From contig LR746269.1 in NCBI GenBank assembly GCA_902729315.2, positions 2,898,501 to 2,962,500 of the forward strand: a DNA stretch of 64,000 nucleotides, read 5' to 3'. The notes under the pieces were generated by a model that saw only the letters and a program-made list of their open reading frames with translations, did not search any database and was not told the DNA's origin. Source of the DNA: Spirodela intermedia. Taxonomy: Eukaryota > Streptophyta > Magnoliopsida > Alismatales > Araceae. Made by a program: the position numbers and the translations under genes. The first letter of the stretch is position 1. Each line of letters begins with the position of its first letter. This document shows positions 11,532-22,099 of this stretch, piece after piece.

Positions 11532-11825
11532 ATGAAGGCCTTTTTCTCATCCGGCGGTGCCGCTGCAGTAATGCTGCTGTTCCTACTGCTGGCTGTCCGG
11601 GCGCCACCGGCGGAGTCGGTGAGGTGCCACCCCTTGCACCTGCTCCCGTGCTTCGGTGCCATCTTCTATTCGCGGCCGCCGTCGAGCAAGTGCTGTGCCC
11701 AGCTGAGGGAGCAGCAACCGTGCTTCTGCCAGTACAAGAGGGATCCCATCCTAATGAGTTACGCCAACTCCCGGAACGGTCGCCGGGTCGCCAGCACGTG
11801 CGGCGTCCACAACACCCGTTGCTGA
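11532..11825 (+). CDS. Type-2 non-specific lipid transfer protein, copy 2
   Basis: 97 residues, no intron. A signal peptide (about 1-29, core AAVMLLFLLLAV, ending APPAES) precedes a mature chain of about 68 residues with all eight cysteines at nsLTP2 spacing (C32, C40, C54, C55, C64, C66, C90, C97). Distinctive features are RCHPLHLLPCFGAIFY, SSKCCAQLRE and a C-terminus GVHNTRC, where most copies have GVP. It clusters with copies 3 and 4 by the CHPL and CQYKRDP motifs. Secreted, apoplastic lipid binding is inferred from the family. The 5' leader carries the upstream ORF at 11426. Confidence 0.93.
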   Translation: MKAFFSSGGAAAVMLLFLLLAVRAPPAESVRCHPLHLLPCFGAIFYSRPPSSKCCAQLREQQPCFCQYKRDPILMSYANSRNGRRVASTCGVHNTRC

Positions 11826-11951
11826 TCTGCGGTCTGCCGACGCCCTTGTCTGTGTGTCTTCACCAGTGAAACTCTGGAGCACTGTGTCTGCTGATGATTA
11901 TCCCGATGGCGCAATGTAGCTTGTTGTTACTACAGGGCAGTCTTGATATGC

Positions 11952-11993
<42 letters not shown>

Positions 11994-12449
11994 CGCTCGT
12001 TCGCTCGTCAGTCAGTGTGTGTATGTGTGTGAAGATTGTGTGGAATATACACGTGATTTCTTTTGAGGTCATTGGAGTCATGGTCGGACTGGAATGGGTG
12101 CCATTTTATCATACTTTATTCTATTTTATTCATACTCGTCAGACTTTCTGTTCCCGAAAATGAGAGATTTCCACGGTCACCGCTGACTCGGGGCATAATA
12201 TTCGTTTTTCATCGAATAATATTTTATGGAAATTCAGGACGAAGAGAAATGAGAATACATCGTCCATGGACGAGAAGATTTCTCAAGTATGTCGGGGTCG
12301 CATATTTGGGGCTTGTAACCAGGCATTGCTCAGCCATCCTCTCATGGTCTTCTCTTTTTTCTTTCCCATGAGCGCCCTTCTCTGGATCTCCACGTAAACT
12401 CTTGAGACTATGGGCTCATTATTGGCCTCTACTATGCACTGGGAAGTGG

Positions 12450-13265
12450 TTTAGCAAGCTAGAAAGGGTGGGGCATTATGGAGATCTAGATAATCAGATT
12501 CATCAGAGAATGATAATAATATTTCATCTCGATAATGGTGAAATAAGTCATCAATTTTGAGGTTCTTACACACACCGATCAGCAAGGATGAACTAACCCA
12601 ATCTATCATGCATATTTATAAAACTTGTTTGTGGTGGGCAGGCTATTACTCCATAACATGATGCAAGGGCTGATTAACGATTGATTCATTTGACGGTAGA
12701 ACTTGAGGAGAAAATATATTAATAGATTAGCATTGTTGATATCCCTTGTTTCATTGAACAATACTAAAGGAGGAAAGACGAGTTAGGGGCATCTGCATCC
12801 CTTTTGTTGTTGAGCACCCAGAAACTTGAAAGCTATATAGCCAGTTTTTAGAAGTAAACTTCACAAAATAATTAACGTGCTGATTAATGGAGCTTAATGA
12901 AATGCCTTTTAATCATGAAACTTCATTTAAATCTCAGCCAACCTGATTTATTATTGGAATCCTTCAGGCGATTGTGGTGGAGGATGAAGATAAAAGAGAG
13001 CGTAGATTGAAAGATCTTCCCTACATCTATGCCGCAATGTTCATCTTCATCAGCTTGCTTCTCCCCAATCCCTACACACATCCCCCTAGGTCTTCTCTTG
13101 CAGGTTAGACGGGAGTATTGCTGCTGGTGCCTTCTTAGTGAGAGCAGCTGCGGAGCTGGCACCATCTGACGACTGATGCCATTAAAGTGAGGTAGCAGCC
13201 ACCGTGCTTCTGCAAGTATGTGATGGAACCAACTAACATGAACTACATTAGGTTTTCAGATGTTG
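12450..13265 (+). repeat. Inverted repeat arm A (pairs with 20660-21480)
   Basis: The segment from about 12450 to 13265 recurs in reverse complement at 20660-21480. Shared stretches include 'gattgtggtggaggatgaag', 'gcttctgctccccaatcc'-like text, 'cttctcttgcaggttag' and 'gtgaggtagcagccacc'. The arms enclose 7.4 kb of AT-rich, copia-bearing DNA. Divergence is about 15-20%. Confidence 0.75.
13080..13265 (+). pseudogene. Decayed nsLTP2, in unit 2 end
   Basis: The frame around 13180-13255 reads VR, stop, QPPCFCKYVMEPTNMNYIR. This equals the LREQQPCFCQY-x-DP-xx-SY segment of the intact copies, with a stop in place of the Glu codon. Upstream the signal peptide and first cysteines are not recognisable, and downstream the last two cysteines are missing. 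A second, further decayed version lies in the inverted arm at 20715-20900. Confidence 0.6.
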
Positions 13266-16200
13266 GCTTGGTCAAAACAGAGTGTATTTCCAGCTAGTTA
13301 TTTGAGCATGATTATTGAAGACAAAAAATTATCTTGTCACAGTTTGAATAACATATCTAAGTATTTGAAGATTTCTTATGGAAGTGGATCATCCAATTAA
13401 TCAAGCCTCAGCTATACAGAACTTGATGTAATATGGTGGTAAGCAACAAAGAGAAAAAATAAAATAGGAAGAAGGATATTATTTTAACAAATAATATAAA
13501 ATAACTGATTTATAGTCAACAATATTCGTACATTCTCTCTTAAGCTGTGAGTGAAATTAATAGATGTCTCTAAAATGTTGACCTGTTGTTTGACTATTTT
13601 CTATTGTTGTTAAGAAACTTCAACAAATTTAAAATTTATACATTCTAGAAAGTATGCCGATTTTAGAAATACCTAATTTTATATAGGTTTCCACATTGAT
13701 TATAGGGAAGAGAAAAAATTAATTAATTATATTTATGATTTTTAATTAAAAGATTAATTTTTGGAATTCTTAAACTATGAAAATTAAGCAAATTAAGTAA
13801 AAAATATTAATTCGGGGTTAACAATGTTAGATGGGGTCACTCACAAAAAACACCCCCAAATTTAAAGTCAACATAAGTATGTTGACTTAAATTTCTCAAA
13901 ATCATAACCCAAATATTTCAAATTAAATTTAGATTTGAAAAGAGTAATTATTCATATAACAATGTAGGATTGAAAATAGCTTTTTATAAATTGAAAAATA
14001 GTAGAAATCCTGAAATTTTAAAGTTTACTGAAGATGGATGACATAGTTGATAATTATCTGAATTATATTATTAAGATGTAAATTTTTGTTTGTGTTTACA
14101 TTTTATTTTCTCATGAAAATACACATTGATATAATTTTCAGAAAAAACAAAGTTTTATGTATTTAAATTGATTCATTGATATTTCTTTGAAAAAAAGTTA
14201 AACATAATAAATGTTTATTTTCATGAGTTATCAGCTTAATGATATTTTTGATGCATTAACTCATGTTAAATAAATTTTTTTAATCTTAAATTGAGAAAAT
14301 AAATTATAAATTTTATGTTCATTTTTCGAAGTTAAAATGGTTTTTACAACTGAAAAAGGGGGATCTACTGGCCAACTAGCACTATGCAGTTAACCCTCTA
14401 AAGGGAGGGGATTACTTGAGTGGGTAACTTAGTCAAGAGGAACCATGAGCTGATAGCTTAAGTTGAACACCCATCATAGATAGTGTGTCACAACCCTTCC
14501 ATGTCAATAGCAAGAGCTGGTGCCTAGGCCAAGGTATGGTTTCATCACATATGTCACATGGGGTTAGACCACCTTTATCTCTCCCCTCAATTGGTCTTGA
14601 GCATTTGTTTAAGGGGGTGGGAGCTCAATATGTATAAAGCACTTTCAACATGTATACCCACAAAAATTTCGGAAACAACTAATGTGGGACTACAACTTCG
14701 CAAGCACTAGTCTAAACTATTAATTTTTGACCTAGTGGAAAACATATAGAAGATGCAGTAAATGTTTGGAAAATCCCTATAAATAAATAAAAAGCCCAAA
14801 AAACCCTAGAAATGATAGAAAATGATCAGAAAATCAGAAAAAAATACAAAATAATCAGAACTAAATGAATGTTGAAATAAAAATCATGATTTTTTGTGAA
14901 TATTTATCTAATTAATCTAAAATTTCAAATGAAGCTCTATTACTTATTGATAAATGAGTGTATATACTAAAAATGTAACTTTTGACAAGAATTGGAGTGG
15001 AAAATGGAAAAGAAAGAAAAATGGTTGAATTACAACAAAAATGAAAAATTTTTGGATTTAAGAAAGGAGAAGAAAGGCTCCTCACTCCTCTAAGGGATCT
15101 CATGAATACTTGACTGGAGGGCAGGATGCTAGAAGGTAGGAAATGAGGCTAGAAGTAAGGGAGAAGGGAGGAGGATATCGAAAAAAACTAGTTGTGAATC
15201 AACAAAGTTCTTTATATTTTTAGATTTATTACTGTCTTAGTTCATTTATTTATGTTCTTTGGGTGACATACATTGATCAGAAAAACCTTATTTTTTTATT
15301 TTTTTTATTTTTTGTCTTTTTCATTTTCTTCAGTGATAAACAAGGAAAGAAGAGAGCATTAATATTTGTTCTTAGTATTCATAATTATGAATTTAGTTAA
15401 AATTTTAATTATAATTACTTGCAATCTCGTTTCTTGTCCTTGGGTGACAAGAATGAAGTAATTTTTTATTTATTTGATGTTATAAGGTTTAATTTATATT
15501 TTATATTTTAAATAAAAAATTTATTAGTTTTGTAGAACTTTTTTGTGTCAATAGAATCTAATTTTAGATTTATAATTTTCTTTGGTCACGAATTTAATTA
15601 TTTTAGTTTATCCTTGGTTGACAACTAAGGATATTTCTATTGTGTGATCATTTTAATTTTATTGTAGATGTTAATTTTAAATATTGCGAAGTAATCTCAA
15701 GATCAATAGAAGTCATTCTACTTACAATCTCCCTTCTCACCTTCCACTCCCAAATTTCTCAACTATTTTCTTCTAATTGTGATTTAATCGTTTCATTATC
15801 AAAACCCTCTTTCTTATTATCTAGAGGTAACAAGATAATTAAATATATGAGATTAATTAGAGAAAGAGAATGATAAGTATTGAATAGAAGATTTTATTAC
15901 TTTTCTCATTCCATTTCATTTTGTTCTTTCTTTTGAGTTAGTTTTTACATTAATAATAATAATAAATAATTAAAACTATTTTTCACCCTAAACTTGTACT
16001 AACACTAGAATTTATTTTGAATATTCAGTTATAAATACTTTTAATTTTTCACACATTAAGACAAAAAAAATACATGATCAGTAGTTGTTGATTGTATTTT
16101 CACCCAAAGTCAATCTATTTGTGTAGGTGTGATAAACTTATTAGATTCTTAGGCCTTTTCTAATCATTGATTGACAAATCCAATAATTGTCACTTGTTGA

Positions 16201-17190
16201 AATCAAATGATGATGGTGACATGACTTCGAGCACATTGTAGTAACTAAAGAAGGATCTTTGGAAGAAATTCTTCACTTTTTGTATCAAGTGAAGAATGGG
16301 ATGAATTTGTGGATGAAATTTAGCTTTTGTAATTGTTGAATCAAGAAGTAAACAGGATAAAATCAAACATTTGTATCATATTTGATGAATTGAGCGAATT
16401 CAATGTTTGCAGTAGCTGGAAGAGACATAAGTTATTTTTGGAGCATGATAGATTGATCGGTGATGCTCCTTTCTTCTTTTGAAGCCATTTTTAGCCTTCC
16501 TATGCATGAATTTTGTTGATTACATCAAATTATCCATCACATTTCTCGCCATAGTCGGCACATCAATTGCTATTGTAAAAACTTGAAAATGGTTTGATTT
16601 TAGTACAATATTGGAAGTTTAGAAAACATGTATATGTATATTAAAAATATGATAATAAGCCTGATGAATTCCTCCACCAAAAATAATTGAAAGCTGGGCC
16701 ATGGTGGAGGCTATACATTGATCACGTGGTCCACATAAATATCTATTTCTATTATTTTTTATTATTATAATGAGCTCATTAGAAATTCAAGAAAAAGTGA
16801 AATTAATGCAGCAACATTCTAAAAAATAAGAATAATAATTGATAAAACATCTCAACATGTTTCATGATTAATTTCAACATTTAGTTCTTTGAAATTAACA
16901 TCAAAATCACATAAACAAGTTTAAACCTATTTTTTTCAAATTAAAATAATTTAATAATATTTCAAAGGACTTATAGAATAAATTCTATAAATATTAAGCA
17001 TGTTATCATGTAATTATTGAGAGTTATCATAATATTCTTATATTTTGTCTTAAGCTGGTGAGTTTAATTGAGATAAGTCTCTAAATTGTTTGCCACATAC
17101 TCCTTTAGTAGATTTGTATGTGAATTATTCATGAATTAGAATATAAGAAGTGCAAATGATACTATTATCTGATTTATTTTTAATAAATTT
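13266..17190. other. AT-rich DNA, no gene seen; LTR-like patch at 14340-14730
   Basis: Long A/T-rich stretch with no recognisable protein. Around 14340-14730 the sequence is more complex and includes 'tgtataaagca' followed by 'aatgtgggactacaac', the kind of TATA and 'TGTGGGACT' text seen in plant LTRs. A solo or partial LTR is possible, but no paired LTR or target duplication could be identified by eye. Confidence 0.35.
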
Positions 17191-17720
17191 GATCAATATT
17201 AAATTTTTTGATCATATTGTGCTAGATTTTGTGAGATACTTATAGCTGATTTGTTATTGCAATATAGTTTGATGAGATCCCACCATTTAATTCATATGTC
17301 TTTTAAAATGGTTCTCACCCAAATACTTCATATATGTCTTGTGTTATTACTCGAAATTCTAATTCAATACTTGGTCTAGTCACCACTTGTTGTTTCTTAC
17401 TTTACCATTTGACAAAGTTACCTTCAAAGATTGTACAATAACTAGAGGTTGATTGATAGTTTACATAATCAACATTGATGTAAACCTCAGTATCTAAATT
17501 TTGTTTTTCTTAAATAATATTCTTCTTATAAACATATATTTAAAATATTATAATATTCTATCAGCTGCAAGAAGATGAGCGTTTGTCTAGTCATATAGAA
17601 ATTAAGGACTCCAACTAAATGGTATTTGGTCTATTGTGAAAAAGGTAAATCAGTTTTTCCATGAGATGTTGACAGATTAATTTTGTTATAAGGTTACTTT
17701 ATTCTGCACTCTTGAGTTTA
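17190..17720 (-). mobile_element. Ty1/copia remnant (RNase H region), minus strand
   Basis: The reverse complement gives broken copia-type RNase H text: a LFKKN stretch, then YCTIFEGNFVKW-like, then SKKQQVV-like, corresponding to the well-known 'NLVTWRSKKQ' region. Many stops and frameshifts are present. The same family occurs on the plus strand at 19.6-20.6 kb, so two copies lie in opposite orientation. Confidence 0.5.
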
Positions 17721-19620
17721 TGATTTGGATTTATGAGGGTACTTTTAGATTTATAACCTAGATTTATAATATGCTTTATTAGATCAATGGAATACATTTG
17801 CTGAAATCTAAATACTTTTCTTTCAAGTTTTCTACTTTAATGCTGAAAAAAATTCTTGGATGCACATTAGTCATTGTGTTTAATAGATGCAAATTTGCAA
17901 CACTATGACTGAACTTTTGAAACAGAATTTAGTAATAGAGCTAGGTTCGGGTCAGTCCTTAGGGATGGTGAGATTAATATTTAGTAATTTTCTAATTTTC
18001 TAACAAAAGAAAAAGGAAAGAGCTGAGATAGTGAAGAACTCTTCTATATTTTGACTGCCAGCCTCATGTGATACTTGATTTCATATGTTTGCCTCTCTTT
18101 TTGTTTTCAGATAAGATAAAGGAGGATTTAATTTTACAAAGAATAATTCACATATGGAAATGAGTAAATTACAAAATAAGATGTAGAATGGTAAGAAGTG
18201 TGATTATCAACATTGTAAACTCTACTGATTTGGAGAATGCTGCAAGTAATTGTATTTCAGTTTCTAAAATGAAATGTAAAATTGATAAAAATCAAAACTT
18301 CTCTAGTTGTCACTTAGGGAGAAATAAAAGACATGTGCTTTTGAATGCAAATATTAGATTTAAGACTTAAACTCACATGTTCGTCACATGCAATAGTCCT
18401 TAGAAAATTTTAAATCAAGAGGTAAAATTGCAAAAAGATCATAAGTGCTAGAATGACAATTTTCCCCTTCTCTTGTTTGTCACCCAAGCAAAAAATAAGA
18501 GAACACACTAAATTATAAATAAAAATTGAATTGAAATCATGCTTGTAGATACACAAAATAAAAGTCCACTCCATTTATTTATTGTTTGTCATTTAATAAA
18601 ATGAGAAGAATAAAACACAAATTAAATTAAAACTAGAAGAGAAGAGAGAAAGGAAACCATATCTTTAAAAAAACAATCTAGAGAAAAGTTGATGATTGAT
18701 GTAAATCACTCCCGAAACTAATCTCAATCTCTGTTTCTCCATAATTCATGTTTCATCTTTCATATTCCTTGCTATATTTTTCTTCCTTTGATGTCCTTCC
18801 ATATTCTTTCTCGTCATTTATAGGAGATTTCTTTCAAGAAGTCGGGGCTGGATAACTGCCTCCTATTTTAGCAGATCTTCCTTCTTTTTCTTGACACCCT
18901 CTTTTGATTCTTCTTGAAACTTGTGGGCTTTCAATAACTTTCCTTCTTGGAATTTAATATTTCTTCTTGAGGGTTGAAGAAGAATCCATGAGATTCAGCT
19001 AATTTTTTGGTCTTGAAATATAGATAATCCTTCTTAAGGCCTTTTAAGCTTTGGAAACTACAAGAAAAGTTTAAATAAGATGTTAAAAAAATAAATGATC
19101 AATAAAATTAATTTTTTCATGTTCTCAATTTAGCACCCAGATCATGCATCTGCCAAAGGATCAACTTAGGGTTCAGGCCATGTGTTGATAAATATCTTGG
19201 TTGCTGTAACTTGCTAGGAAATTCAGAAAGCAATATCCAAAAATCATCACAAAAAAAAAGCTTTTAAATAAAAAAGACCAAATTTTGATATTTTATTGAT
19301 TCCATTCATTGGTCTAAATTACTTATTAGAGAGAATAAATGGAAACTATGAATGTAGAGATAAAGGCATTAGAGAAGAATCAAATTAAGGAACTAGACAA
19401 CTTACAATAAGAAGATGAAATAATTGGATGTAAATGGTATACAGTATGAGGTATAAGGCTCATGAGATAAATAACAATGTATAGCACAATTGTACCTAAT
19501 TATTACACTTAAAATTTATAATATATTACTCAAAAATATTTGCTCATGTGGTAAAAATAAATACAATTATAATCCTACTTATTTTAGCGAAATATTATAC
19601 ATGGGATATCTAATAATTAA
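17721..19620. other. AT-rich DNA, no gene seen
   Basis: No recognisable coding, RNA or structured repeat beyond A/T-rich tracts. The 60-codon frame at 18188 is low-complexity and unlike known proteins. Probably internal or flanking parts of the neighbouring copia remnants. Confidence 0.4.
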
Positions 19621-20650
19621 ATATCTAAAATAAATTTTGACATGATGAGTTAGATGAAGAAATTTATATTGATTTACTACAAGGATATAAGATAGGTTCA
19701 AAAGGTCACATAATGTGCCAGTTGAAGAAAGCATTATATGGACTTAAATAATCATCTGGAGCCTTGTTTAGAAGGTTCACAAAAGTGATGTGTGAAATAG
19801 AACTTTAGACTTATTAATGAGTATCATACTTTATTTTTCAAACATTCGTCCTCAATGAGAACAACAACCCTTTTGGTTTATGTAGATAAAATAATGATGA
19901 AAGAGAAAATAAATATATAAATAAGTATTTATTAGAGTTTGATATTAAGATGTTGAGAAAGTTGAGATACTTTTTCAGCATTATAGCACAGTTGAAACAA
20001 AACATATTTATATTTCAACAAAATCATGTGATCTAATAAAAAATGTAAGAAGTTTAGTGTGTACATACATATACCCTTATTATCAATGCCTCATAAAAAA
20101 ATTCATTTACCTTTCCACACAAGATCATACATTTAGTGGGAATATTTCATCAATTTATATATGGCTTGATAGAAACTCATCTTCTAACACCTGATAGAAT
20201 ATTATAATATTTAAAGGGGATGTCAATTAGAGTAACTTTATTTAAGAAAAATCTAATTATAGATATTGAGGTTTACAATGAAGTTGAGTACGTATATTTT
20301 AGTCAACCACTAAATATTGTACTCTTTGAAGGTAACTATATCAAACTATAGAGTAATAAATGACAAATGGTGACTAAATCGTGTCAAATCAGAATTTTGA
20401 GCAATGGCAAAAGACATATAAAGTATTGTGTGTGAGAGGTATTTTAAAAGGACGACAAATTAAATGGTGGGACCTGATCAAACTATATTCTGACAATAAA
20501 TCAAGTATACGCATTGCATGTAATCCAATCAATATGATCAGACAAAACATGTTGACATTGATCGATGCTTTATTAAAAATAAATTATATAAAATATCATG
20601 AGAATGCCTTATATTATTATTCATGAATAATTGATGTACATACTTGCTAA
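19620..20650 (+). mobile_element. Ty1/copia remnant (reverse transcriptase and RNase H), plus strand
   Basis: The region 19640-19790 reads DEEIYIDLLQGYKIGSK, then CQLKKALYGLK, a stop, then SGALFRRF. This is the conserved copia reverse-transcriptase segment ('VCKLKKALYGLKQSPRAWF'-type). Further on, 20280-20420 gives the RNase H entry, and 20460-20610 gives IKLYSDNKSSIRIACNPI, then LIDALLKI, equivalent to 'CDNKAAIxIAxNPV' and 'DxHFIKE'. Frames are broken by several stops and shifts, so it is dead. Confidence 0.75.
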
Positions 20651-20659
20651 AGGATTAAG

Positions 20660-21480
20660 TGGGCCAACATTTAGAGACTTACATCAGTTTTGATGAAGAC
20701 AACATCTGAAAACCTTACATAGTTCATCTCAGGTGGCTGCTACCTCACTTTGATGGCAGTAGTCGTCCAATTTGCCTGCTCTGCTGCTGCTGCTCGCTAA
20801 ACACGCATCAACCACAGCGTTCCAGCTAACCTGCAAGAGAAGAACTAAGGGGATGTGGGTGGGGATTGGGGAGCAGAAGCTGATTGAGATGAACCTCATG
20901 ACATAGACTTAGGCAAGATCTTTTAGTCTATGCTCTCTTTTATCTTCATCCTCCACCACAATCACCCGAAGGTTTCCAATAAAAAATCGGGTTGGCTGGT
21001 ATCTAAATCAAGTTCCACGGTTACAAGGTATTTCACTGAGTAAGGTCCATTGATCAATGACCCTTTTCTCTCTGATTTTCGTAATTCAACGGCATCTGTT
21101 AATTTTTTTAATTAACTTATTGCTTATTTTCTGAAGTTTACATCTCGAAAATGCCTAATCTATTAATATTTCTGCGTTCTCAACAACAAGAGAGATGAAT
21201 GATGCAAGAGACTAAAGTTATTCGTTCAATAAAACAAGGGACATCAACACTCCTAATCTATTAATATTTTTCCTCCTCAAGTTCTACCATCAAATGAATG
21301 AATCGGTAATCAGCCCCTGAAACATGTTATGAAGTAAAATCCTACCCACCACAATGAATTTTTATAAATATGCAAGATAGATTGAGCTGGTTCATCCTTG
21401 ACAATCTCTGGGAGGAAGAACCTCAAAATTGATGAAATATTATTGTGATTCTCTGATGAATGAGATTATCGAGATCTTCT
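20660..21480 (-). repeat. Inverted repeat arm B with decayed LTP scrap
   Basis: Reverse complement of the unit-2 end (12450-13265). It includes the block with 'ctaatctattaatatttttcctcctcaagttctaccatc' (21255-21293, in two parts) that corresponds to 12680-12730 on plus. An LTP scrap VR, stop, QPP is visible at about 20715-20750 on minus. The first 40-60 bp join the copia remnant directly. Confidence 0.7.
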
Positions 21481-21602
21481 CGGTAACCCACCATTCTTTC
21501 TTGGCTGTTAAACCACATCCTTATCCCAGGGACATGCTGGAAAACCCGAAGAATCAACGTGGAAGCTGTCTTCCTCGGACGCCCCAGCTCCATCTCTCTT
21601 CG

Positions 21603-22030
21603 TCCATCTATAAAACCAGCGCCTAGCTATCAGCCATCTCCCACAACTTCAAACACCCAGCCATCACTCTGAAGATCAACCTCGGTGTCTCCCTCGTCTC
21701 GATCCCCCCTCTCGCTATCCCACTTCCACACACGCACACCTCTCTTGAGTGTAGTCGGCGCAGATGGGCGCGCGCAAAAGGATCTGCTCGTCCTCGCCCT
21801 CGTGCTCCTCCGTCCGGGCGATTCTCTGCAGGAACAGACGTTCTCCGGTGGCCCTTCCTTCCGTACCGGTCTGGGCATCACCGACTCCTCCGCGGTGAGA
21901 GGACTGTCTCCGGGGACGGCCAACCAACGGAGACGGTCCACTTTGGGGAGCCCAATCACGGCGGTGAACGTGAAGGATTTCGGTGCACGAGGCGGCATCA
22001 AGGTAGTAGACCGGCCAACAACAATCTCTT
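21603..22030 (+). pseudogene. Polygalacturonase-like N-terminal fragment, frameshifted
   Basis: A TATA-like 'tctataaaac' at 21608 precedes a CT-rich leader and an ATG at 21765 (GARKR...). One frameshift later the frame reads DLLVLALVLLRPGDS (signal-like), then SPITAVNVKDFGARGG, which resembles the NVKDFGARGDG entry of plant polygalacturonases and pectin-lyase-fold enzymes. A splice-donor-like AAG/GTAGTA follows at about 22003. No later exon (no NTDG or GHG motif) was found within the next kilobases. It is therefore probably a truncated copy or captured first exon. Identification rests on one short motif. Confidence 0.35.
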
Positions 22031-22099
22031 TCGTCTCAGATCAGGGATATACATTAAAATTTAACGACAGAAAAAAGAACTATGAAATTTGATAAAATA

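Larger units (their letters stand above)
9775..13265 (+). repeat. LTP array unit 2
   Basis: It starts with the 'aaaagttacgaattt'-type block equivalent to 6160 in unit 1. It then carries the 10225-10290 and 10440-10715 blocks, the promoter/leader (11080-11531), LTP copy 2, a (CT)n tract (11954-11990) and the trailing blocks. It ends in a degenerate LTP scrap at 13080-13260. The last 800 bp are repeated in inverted orientation at 20.66-21.48 kb. Confidence 0.75.

Noticed and set aside
20381-20626. 81-codon plus frame as a gene
   Set aside because: It is the RNase H part of a broken copia element.
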